Of a stretch of DNA of 64,000 nucleotides, positions 55,376-62,161 are shown piece after piece. The notes beneath the pieces are model-generated. The model ran no database searches, had not been told where the DNA came from, and was given only the letters and a program-made list of their open reading frames with translations. Within the stretch, counting starts at the first letter, position 1; every line of letters starts with the position of its first letter. This DNA is from Mycolicibacterium rufum (GTDB lineage Bacteria > Actinomycetota > Actinomycetes > Mycobacteriales > Mycobacteriaceae), in contig NZ_CP092427.2 of assembly GCF_022374875.2 (NCBI RefSeq), positions 5,332,001 through 5,396,000 on the forward strand. Reading direction: 5' to 3'. Made by a program: the position numbers and the translations under genes.

Positions 55376-56521
55376 ATGTCCTCACCAATCTCTCCCTGGA
55401 TGAATGCCGAATTACTCGAGCTTCGTGACCTCGCTGCGAAGTTCTTCTCGGCCGAATTGGCGCCGCATGCGAACCGCTTTGCAGACCAGCACCACGTCGA
55501 CCGAGAACTGTGGAACCGAGCAGGCGAGCTTGGCCTGCTCTGCATGTCTATACCTGAGGAATACGGCGGAGGCGGTGGCACTTTCGCGCACGAAGCGGTC
55601 GTGCTCGAAGAGCAGGCCCGCATAGGTGACAGCTCATGGGGCGCGGGACTGCACAGCGGAATCGTCGCCCACTACATCCTGCAGTACGCGACTGAAGAGC
55701 TGCGCGCGCAGTGGCTTCCCAAGATGGCGTCCGGTGAAATGATCGGGGCGATCGCCATGACAGAACCGGGGACCGGGTCCGATCTGCAGAGCGTCAAGAC
55801 GAAAGCCCTCCTGGACGGTGACGAGTACGTGATCACCGGCTCCAAGACTTTCATCACCAACGGCCAACAGGCCGACCTCATCATCGTTGTTGCCAAGACA
55901 GATCCGAGCCAGGGCGCTGCGGGCATCTCTTTGATCGTTGTCGAGGCTGACCGGGCGGGATTCCGGCGCGGCAAGGTTCTCGACAAAATCGGCCAGCGCG
56001 GCCAGGACACCTCCGAGTTGTTCTTCGATGAAGTGAGAGTTCCGCGCTCGCATCTATTGGGCCAGGCTGAGGGACAGGGCTTCATTCAGCTGATGACGCA
56101 GCTGCCACAAGAGCGACTCATCGTAGCGGTGGGGGCTGTCGCAGCGATGGAACTTGCCCTGGAGCAGACGCTCAAGTATACCCGTGAGCGGGAGGCGTTT
56201 GGTCGGCCTGTCTTTGGCTTTCAGAACACCAAGTTCACGCTGGCTGAAGCCGCGACCGAAACGCGCATCGCACGAGTGTTCCTCGACTACTGCATCGACC
56301 TGCACCTTGCGGGTCAACTCGACGTGCAGACCGTCGCCATGGCGAAGTGGTGGACCACTGAGCGAGCGATGAAGGTACTCGATGACTGTATGCAGCTTCA
56401 CGGCGGATATGGCTACATGACCGAGTACCCCATCTCGAGATTGTGGGTGGATCAGCGCGTGCAAAAAATCTATGCCGGCACGAACGAGGTGATGAAGGAA
56501 ATCATCTCGCGTTCCCTATGA
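55376..56521 (+). CDS. Acyl-CoA dehydrogenase
   Basis: 381 residues from ATG 55376 (MSSPISPWMNAELLELRD), preceded by GGAAGG. FAD/substrate segments IAMTEPGTGSDLQSVK, VITGSKTFITNGQQ and C-terminal MQLHGGYGYMTEYPISRLWVDQ with KIYAGTNEVMKEII. Beta-oxidation-type 2,3-dehydrogenation of an acyl-CoA, presumably the product of the preceding CoA ligase. Confidence 0.93.
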   Translation: MSSPISPWMNAELLELRDLAAKFFSAELAPHANRFADQHHVDRELWNRAGELGLLCMSIPEEYGGGGGTFAHEAVVLEEQARIGDSSWGAGLHSGIVAHYILQYATEELRAQWLPKMASGEMIGAIAMTEPGTGSDLQSVKTKALLDGDEYVITGSKTFITNGQQADLIIVVAKTDPSQGAAGISLIVVEADRAGFRRGKVLDKIGQRGQDTSELFFDEVRVPRSHLLGQAEGQGFIQLMTQLPQERLIVAVGAVAAMELALEQTLKYTREREAFGRPVFGFQNTKFTLAEAATETRIARVFLDYCIDLHLAGQLDVQTVAMAKWWTTERAMKVLDDCMQLHGGYGYMTEYPISRLWVDQRVQKIYAGTNEVMKEIISRSL

Positions 56522-56567
56522 CTCAGATGAGTTGCCGCCTGCACGTTAGTCACCTGGAGGAGGATTG

Positions 56568-57626
56568 ATGGCATCGATGGTGGTGCCGTATCGCCACGAC
56601 ATGGGCGGCCATTGCGGATCGGGGGCTCTTCGGGATTTGACCGAATGGGCCGGGATCCGTTGGGGTGATGACACCCCGGACGAAGGTATCGTGTTTGCTC
56701 TCGGCGGGGCCCTCGACTTCTCGTATGTTCGCTCGGCGCACCTACGTCCACCGATCTACCTCGTTGGACGTAGCGCGGACCTCGAAGACGAATACTTGAC
56801 CCGGTTGGGCGCGCGCTTCGAGCGCCGTTCGACAGACGACCCCGATCTTGGTTGGAAATGGGTGACCGAACAGATCGATTCCGGCAGGCCGGTCATGGTG
56901 TGGACTGACATCGCCGAATTGCCCTATCTGAGAACGCGTCTGAGTATGAGCCGGCACGATGTCGTGATCGTAGGGTACGACGACGACGAGGAACTCGCCT
57001 TCGTGGTCGATAACGATCGCGATACACCTCAAGCCGTGCCTTACGAGAATCTACGGAAGGCGCGGGCATCGACGGGATTTCCCGTCCCCACGCGGCACAC
57101 CACCTACGTGGTCGAGTGGCCCGGCGCGGCACCAGATCTCGGCAATGCTGCCCGGTCGGCCTTCCGTAGGTCCGCGGACGCGATGCAGGGTTCGTGTGTG
57201 AGCGCGCCGATCACCGAGGACTCCGATTGTGAAATTCAGGTGCGTGGGCTACCAGGGGTATCGACTTTTGTGGAGGATCTCAAGCGGTGGCCGAAGATCT
57301 TTGACGACGACACCCTCGACGGAGCCTTGTTTGCGCTGAGCGCCTTCATCGAAAAAGCCGGAACCGGAGGCGGTCTGTTCCGAGATCTGCAAGCACGTGG
57401 ATGTCGGCGCGTCGCTGAAGAGTTGAGTTTCGAACCTGCGTTTAAAGCAGCGGAGGCTGCAAAGACCGCATCTGAGTTGTGGACCGCGGTTGCGCACGCC
57501 GCTTATGACCGCGGTGCAGATCCGCACCGAAGAGCGAGCGGCGCCGCGTCCGTGGCTGCGCAATTGCCGACAGCCGAACGTCGACTCGCGGAGGCGCTGA
57601 GGGAGGCAGCAGATCTACTCCTATGA
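56568..57626 (+). CDS. BtrH-N-terminal/DUF4872-like papain-fold protein
   Basis: 352 residues from ATG 56568 (GGAGGAGG upstream). N-terminal half is BtrH-like: MGGHCGSGALRDL gives a candidate catalytic Cys16, with His in SRHDVVIVGYDDDEELAFVVDND and acidic residues after. The C-terminal helical half resembles DUF4872. BtrH is an acyltransferase that moves an acyl group from an acyl carrier protein in butirosin biosynthesis. Here, in a lipid-catabolic cluster, an acyl-transfer or thioesterase role is inferred only. Confidence 0.78.
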   Translation: MASMVVPYRHDMGGHCGSGALRDLTEWAGIRWGDDTPDEGIVFALGGALDFSYVRSAHLRPPIYLVGRSADLEDEYLTRLGARFERRSTDDPDLGWKWVTEQIDSGRPVMVWTDIAELPYLRTRLSMSRHDVVIVGYDDDEELAFVVDNDRDTPQAVPYENLRKARASTGFPVPTRHTTYVVEWPGAAPDLGNAARSAFRRSADAMQGSCVSAPITEDSDCEIQVRGLPGVSTFVEDLKRWPKIFDDDTLDGALFALSAFIEKAGTGGGLFRDLQARGCRRVAEELSFEPAFKAAEAAKTASELWTAVAHAAYDRGADPHRRASGAASVAAQLPTAERRLAEALREAADLLL

Positions 57627-57717
57627 GTTCTGGTTGCTTCGGAGCAAGCCGAACTGGTTGCGACCCAGCGGATTTATTTGAGCGCTTTGAATTGTGTCAT
57701 AAGAAGGGAGAATCACG

Positions 57718-58128
57718 ATGGCTGTCTTCGCTGATGCGGAAGAGGTTTACCGCTACCTCGCCGGCATCTTTCGACGAGGTTTGGAGAACGAAGACCTTGC
57801 GAACAGACTTGCCGGGTCCGGGGTGGTGTTACGGATCCACTACACCGATCCGGATGCGGTAGTAACCGTGGATATGCCGGAGAAGGTCGTAGAGACCGGC
57901 GCGGACAGTGGCGTTACACCGAATGTCGAATTGTTCATGTCCGCGGATACCGGCAACAGGTTCTGGTTGGGGAAGGTGAACTTGACCATGGCGATGGCGA
58001 AAGGAACTGTACGAGCGAAAGGTCCTGTCACCAAACTGATCAAGCTCATACCGCAGGCAAAGAACCTCTTTCCGGAATACCGGGCAATCCTTGAGGCCGA
58101 CAAGCGTCACGACCTGCTCAATGTGTGA
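57718..58128 (+). CDS. SCP2-type sterol/lipid-binding protein
   Basis: 136 residues; a single SCP2-like domain with the characteristic LVNLTMAMAKGTVRAKGPVTKLIKLIPQ-type ending (KGTVRAKGPVTKLIKLI seen). Binds hydrophobic molecules or fatty acyl-CoAs and may present substrate to the enzymes here. AAGGGAG lies before the ATG. 91 bases after the BtrH-like gene. Confidence 0.85.
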   Translation: MAVFADAEEVYRYLAGIFRRGLENEDLANRLAGSGVVLRIHYTDPDAVVTVDMPEKVVETGADSGVTPNVELFMSADTGNRFWLGKVNLTMAMAKGTVRAKGPVTKLIKLIPQAKNLFPEYRAILEADKRHDLLNV

Positions 58129-58278
58129 TGTCAGTCCGGTACGAGACCGGGTGCGGGCGAGCGGCCGCCGCGGCCTATAGGCGATATGCCGGGACATAGT
58201 ACGGGACAGTTCTCGCGACCACCGTGCGCGGTCGGGACAACTACTTCAGAAGCGTCATTAGATAGAAGGGACTTGAGC

Positions 58279-59385
58279 ATGAAGACACGTGCCGCTGTTT
58301 TGTGGGGCTCGGAGCAGAAGTGGGAGGTCGAAGAAGTCGAGTTGGATCCGCCGGGCCCCGGGGAAGTCCTCGTGCGGCTGGCGGCCACCGGCTTGTGCCA
58401 TTCCGACGAACATCTGGTGACCGGCGACCTCCCGATCCCATTGCCGGTAGTAGGGGGCCATGAGGGTGCTGGCACAGTCGTGGAGTGCGGTGAAGGGGTC
58501 GAGGATCTGTCCGAAGGTGATTCTGTCATCTTGACCTTCCTTCCCTCGTGTGGGCGCTGCTCCTACTGCGCGCGCGGCATGGGCAATCTCTGTGATTTGG
58601 GAGCAGCGCTGATGATGGGACCGCAGATCGACGGCACCTATCGCTTTCACGCACGAGGCGAGGACGTCGGGCAGATGTGTTTGCTCGGAACGTTTTCCGA
58701 GTACACAGTGGTGCCGCAGGCATCCGTGGTCAAGATTGACGGCGGAATCCCTCTGGATCGGGCAGCCTTGATCGGGTGCGGCGTCACGACCGGCTACGGA
58801 TCTGCGGTGCGGACTGGGGAGGTGCGCGCCGGGGACACCGTCGTGGTAGTGGGAGCAGGCGGAATCGGAATGAATGCGATTCAGGGTGCGCGAATCGCGG
58901 GTGCGCTAGCAATTGTGGCGGTCGATCCGGTGAACTTCAAGCGAGAGCAAGCGAGCGGGTTCGGCGCGACGCATACCGCCGCCTCGATGGATGAAGCTTG
59001 GTCGCTGGTCAGCGATATGACGCGGGGCAAGCTGGCCGATGTCTGCATCCTCACCACTGATGTAGCTGAGGGCTCCTATACCGCCGAAGCGCTGGCCTTG
59101 GTCGGAAAGCGCGGACGCGTCGTGGTTACGGCCATCGGGCATCCCGACGAGTCGTCGATCTCAGGGTCACTGCTGGAGATGACGCTTTACGAGAAGCAGA
59201 TTCGTGGCGCTTTGTATGGCTCATCCAATGCGCCACACGATATTCCGCGGCTGGTCGAGCTTTACTCCGCCGGGCTGTTGAAGCTCGACGAGTTGGTCAC
59301 CCGCGAATACTCCCTCGACCAAATCAATGAGGGCTACCAGGATATGCGTTCAGGAAGAAACATTCGAGGGCTCGTCCGGTTCTGA
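58279..59385 (+). CDS. NDMA-dependent-type zinc alcohol dehydrogenase (AdhD-like)
   Basis: 368 residues. Catalytic zinc residues in GLCHSDEHLVTGD and GHEGAG; structural-zinc cysteines in CGRCSYCARGMGNLC; nucleotide site VVVVGAGGIGMNAIQG. Same size and motif layout as AdhD of the mymA operon and as NDMA-type ADHs of actinobacteria, which can bind NAD tightly. Presumably oxidises an alcohol made by the monooxygenase or hydrolase steps. ATG 58279 follows AGAAGGG. Confidence 0.88.
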   Translation: MKTRAAVLWGSEQKWEVEEVELDPPGPGEVLVRLAATGLCHSDEHLVTGDLPIPLPVVGGHEGAGTVVECGEGVEDLSEGDSVILTFLPSCGRCSYCARGMGNLCDLGAALMMGPQIDGTYRFHARGEDVGQMCLLGTFSEYTVVPQASVVKIDGGIPLDRAALIGCGVTTGYGSAVRTGEVRAGDTVVVVGAGGIGMNAIQGARIAGALAIVAVDPVNFKREQASGFGATHTAASMDEAWSLVSDMTRGKLADVCILTTDVAEGSYTAEALALVGKRGRVVVTAIGHPDESSISGSLLEMTLYEKQIRGALYGSSNAPHDIPRLVELYSAGLLKLDELVTREYSLDQINEGYQDMRSGRNIRGLVRF

Positions 59386-59483
59386 AGAGAACCATGCTCC
59401 ACTGCTCGTGTTCATGTCCTTGCGCCGCTGCAGATTACACGCCGCCGGACCGCTTAGGCTGCCGCGCGTCGCGTCCTCCTTTC

Positions 59484-59498
59484 CCGTCCTGAGGACGG
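59484..59498. promoter_or_regulatory. 15-bp palindrome before the last acyl-CoA dehydrogenase
   Basis: CCGTCCT G AGGACGG, arms of seven around one base, about 55 bases upstream of the start at 59553. Suitable as an operator; no candidate regulator can be assigned. Confidence 0.4.
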
Positions 59499-59552
59499 CA
59501 AGCATTAGACACCTTGTAATCAATCATCCATCAAATTCTCTCGGAGGCTGAG

Positions 59553-60752
59553 ATGACGGATGCTGGCACGACCACGGCAAGCGAGGATGGGGCAGCTCGT
59601 TTCGTTGTCGCCCCGGAGGCGTGGACCACGCCGGAGCGACGAGCGCTGAGTCAGATGGCGCGGTCTTTCGTCGAACGTGAAATCGCGCCGAAGCTAGCGC
59701 AATGGGAGCAGGTGGGTGAGATTCCACGCGACCTGCACCTCAATGCTGCCGAGGTGGGGCTTCTCGGAATCGGGTTCCCGGAAGAAGTCGGCGGCAGCGG
59801 CGGCAACGCGATTGACTCCGCACTGGTCACTGAGGCCATCCTGGCCGCAGGTGGGTCCACTGGCGTCTGTGCCGCCTTGTTCACCCATGGCATTGCCCTT
59901 CCCCACATTGCCGCCAATGGCTCCGAAGCCCTGATTGAACGATATGTCCGTCCGACGCTCGCAGGAAAGATGATCGGCTCGCTGGGCGTTACCGAGCCTG
60001 GGGCAGGTTCAGATGTCGCGAATTTGCGCACACGCGCAGTGCGCGACGGCGACACCTACGTGGTCAACGGAGCAAAGACGTTCATCACCAGCGGAGTTCG
60101 GGCGGACTTCGTTACTACGGCGGTACGCACCGGCGGACCGGGTTACGGTGGAGTTTCATTGCTCGTGATCGACAAGAATTCGCCTGGATTCGAAGTGTCC
60201 CGCCGGTTGGACAAGATGGGATGGCGATGTAGCGACACCGCCGAGTTGTCTTTCGTCGACGTTCGCGTACCGGCTGAGAACCTGGTGGGGGCAGCAAACA
60301 GCGGGTTTTTGCAGATCATGCAGCAATTTCAGGCTGAACGGCTCGGCATCGCCGTCCAGGCGTACGCGACGGCGGGTCGGGCTCTCGATCTCGCCAAGAG
60401 TTGGGCGCGGGAGCGTGAAACGTTCGGTAGACCCTTGACGGGGCGCCAGGTCATTCGCCATAAGCTCGCGGAGATGGCTCGACAGGTCGACGTGGCGTGC
60501 ACCTATACCCGTGCGGTCATGCAGAGGTGGCTAGCGGGGGAGGATGTCGTTGCCGAGGTGTCGATGGCCAAGAACACCGCTGTGTATGCGTGCGACTACG
60601 TGGTCAATGAGGCGGTTCAGATCTTTGGTGGGATGGGCTACATGCGTGAGTCTGAGATCGAGAGACACTACCGAGACTGCCGGATTCTCGGAATAGGCGG
60701 CGGCACCAACGAAATCATGAATGAGATCATTGCCAAACGTATCGGACTCTAG
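59553..60752 (+). CDS. Acyl-CoA dehydrogenase
   Basis: 399 residues. GVTEPGAGSDVANLRTRAV (FAD signature), VVNGAKTFITSG, IFGGMGYMRESEIERHYRD at the C-terminal end. An N-terminal extension of about 25 residues (MTDAGTTTASEDGAARFV) precedes the fold. Strong GGAGG before the ATG. Last catabolic gene of the island; differs enough from the 55376 and 36094 enzymes to have its own substrate. Confidence 0.92.
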   Translation: MTDAGTTTASEDGAARFVVAPEAWTTPERRALSQMARSFVEREIAPKLAQWEQVGEIPRDLHLNAAEVGLLGIGFPEEVGGSGGNAIDSALVTEAILAAGGSTGVCAALFTHGIALPHIAANGSEALIERYVRPTLAGKMIGSLGVTEPGAGSDVANLRTRAVRDGDTYVVNGAKTFITSGVRADFVTTAVRTGGPGYGGVSLLVIDKNSPGFEVSRRLDKMGWRCSDTAELSFVDVRVPAENLVGAANSGFLQIMQQFQAERLGIAVQAYATAGRALDLAKSWARERETFGRPLTGRQVIRHKLAEMARQVDVACTYTRAVMQRWLAGEDVVAEVSMAKNTAVYACDYVVNEAVQIFGGMGYMRESEIERHYRDCRILGIGGGTNEIMNEIIAKRIGL

Positions 60753-61096
60753 TTCTTGATACCAGTAAAGAAAGTTCTCACATCGCAGGTCAACGACGGT
60801 CAGGCGGCTGTTGGTCCAGCCTGCCGCTCGCGGCGTCTCGATGCGGCGAGGAGCGAGGGCAGCTGCGCTTCGTCGTGATGCCAGAGCTGTGGTGGCCTGC
60901 GACTTAGTTCCGGCGCCGGTCGTGGGTGCATGTGTGCGTGGCGGCGGACGGAGGGCGAAGCGCAGGGAGCGGCGCGGACGGGAGCGCCAGCGGACGGGAG
61001 CAGAGCGAGCGTAGCGAAGCCTGCAGGTAGCCGCCGTTCCTCGCAGATCCTGGCCTCCAGGATCTACGTCATAAGCTGCGAGGGGGCTGCGTCATG
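60753..61096. other. Non-coding stretch before the IS element
   Basis: 344 bases without a supported gene. Holds an 11-bp direct repeat CGGACGGGAGC (60975-60985 and 60991-61001), purine-rich GAGCGAGCGTAGCGAAG-type sequence, and a hairpin. No N-terminal part of the serine recombinase is recognisable here. Confidence 0.5.
61045..61065. terminator. 9-bp hairpin, possible terminator
   Basis: AGATCCTGG (61045-61053) pairs perfectly with CCAGGATCT (61057-61065) across a 3-base loop; about 290 bases after the acyl-CoA dehydrogenase. No U-tract. Confidence 0.4.
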
Positions 61097-61122
61097 GGGG
61101 TCTGCTGCACGCTTAGGTGACA
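61097..61122. repeat. Left terminal inverted repeat of IS3-type element
   Basis: Begins GGGGTCTGCTGCAC and ends TAGGTGACA; matches the right end on the opposite strand except for three bases in the middle. Confidence 0.8.
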
Positions 61123-61167
61123 TCTGAGTTGGCTTGCCCGCGACGGGCGGGCTGGAAGGATGTCTGT

Positions 61168-61476
61168 ATGGCAAGGCCCTATCCCCGTGAGTTCCGCGAC
61201 GATGTCGTGCGTGTGGCCCGCAAGCGAGATGACGGGGTGACGATCGAGCAGATCGCCACCGATTTCGGGGTGCACCCGATGACGCTGACGAAATGGATGC
61301 GCCAGGCCGACATCGACGAAGGCACCAAGCCCGGAAAGAGCACCGGCGAGTCGGCTGAGCTGCGCGAACTTCGTCGCCGCAATCGGTTGTTGGAGCAGGA
61401 GAACGAGGTGCTGCGCCGGGCAGCGGCCTATCTGTCGCAGGCCAACCTGCCGGGAAAAGGCTCTACCCGCTCGTGA
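61168..61476 (+). CDS. IS3-family transposase OrfA
   Basis: 102 residues from ATG 61168. Helix-turn-helix region (VTIEQIATDFGVHPMTLTKW) and a leucine-zipper-like coiled coil LRELRRRNRLLEQENEVLRR. DNA-binding protein and N-terminal part of the OrfAB transposase. It has an AAAAG run near its 3' end and overlaps OrfB by four bases (GTGA), as in IS3 elements that use -1 frameshifting. The ORF looks intact, though its partner is broken. Confidence 0.9.
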   Translation: MARPYPREFRDDVVRVARKRDDGVTIEQIATDFGVHPMTLTKWMRQADIDEGTKPGKSTGESAELRELRRRNRLLEQENEVLRRAAAYLSQANLPGKGSTRS

Positions 61477-62127
61477 AAGAGCTCGCCGCCGACGGGATCC
61501 CCGTGGCGGTGACGTGCCGGGTATTGCAGCTCGCCCGCCAGCCCTACTACCGCTGGCTGGCCGATCCAATCACCGAGGCCGAACTCGTCGAGGCCTACCG
61601 CACCAACGCCTTATTCGACGCCCACCGCGATGATCCGGAGTTCGGCTACCGCTACCTGGTCGGGGAGGCGCGCGAGGCCGGCGAGCCGATGGCCGAGCGC
61701 ACCGCCTGGCGGATCTGCTCGCAGAACCGGTTGTGGAGCGTGTTCGGCAAGAAGCGAGGCAAGAACGGCAAGACCGGCCCGCCGGTCCACGATGATCTCG
61801 TCGAGCGTGACTTCACCGCCGAGGCATCGCGGGTCTCAGTTCAGGTCAAGGAAATTCGTGCACGCGCTGAACCGTTACTCGATGGTCGGCTCGATGTGTC
61901 GCGTCGGCGCCGCCGGCGACAACGCCGCCATGGAGAGCTTCTTCAGCCTGCTCCAGAAGAACGTCCTGGACCGCCGCCGCTGGGACACCCGAGAAGAGTT
62001 ACGTATCGCGATCGTCACCTGGATCGAACGCACCTACCACCGGCGCCGCCGCCAGGTTGCCCTCGGCCGGTTGACCCCGATCGAATTCGAAGCCACCATG
62101 ACCTCACCGGCCAATCAGGCCGCGTGA
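61473..62127 (+). pseudogene. IS3-family transposase OrfB, internally deleted and frameshifted
   Basis: N-terminal part up to DLVERDFTAEA (near 61827) is in frame 0; the C-terminal part from GSQFRSRKFVHALN to the stop at 62127 continues in another frame. The segment that normally holds the first two DDE catalytic aspartates is missing. The third, Glu, remains in AAMESFFSLLQ. No active transposase can be made from this copy. Confidence 0.88.
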
Positions 62128-62134
62128 ACGAAAC

Positions 62135-62160
62135 TGTCACCTATCCCTGCAGCAGACCCC
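62135..62160. repeat. Right terminal inverted repeat of IS3-type element
   Basis: Ends GCAGCAGACCCC; complement of the left repeat at 23 of 26 positions. Confidence 0.8.
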
Positions 62161-62161
62161 T

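Larger units (their letters stand above)
61097..62160 (+). mobile_element. Internally deleted IS3-family insertion sequence
   Basis: Terminal inverted repeats of 26 bp (61097-61122 and 62135-62160) agree at 23 positions. Length about 1.06 kb against about 1.3 kb for intact members because the middle of the transposase is missing. No target duplication is evident, in line with an adjacent deletion. Inserted into the serine recombinase gene; its outer edge (62161) leads straight into recombinase coding sequence. Confidence 0.85.

Noticed and set aside
60811..61014. Arg/Ala/Gly-rich 67-residue frame before the IS
   Set aside because: Low-complexity product of repetitive GC-rich sequence with a direct repeat; no ribosome binding site.
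61097..62160. Functional IS3 element
   Set aside because: The transposase has lost the central DDE part and changes frame.
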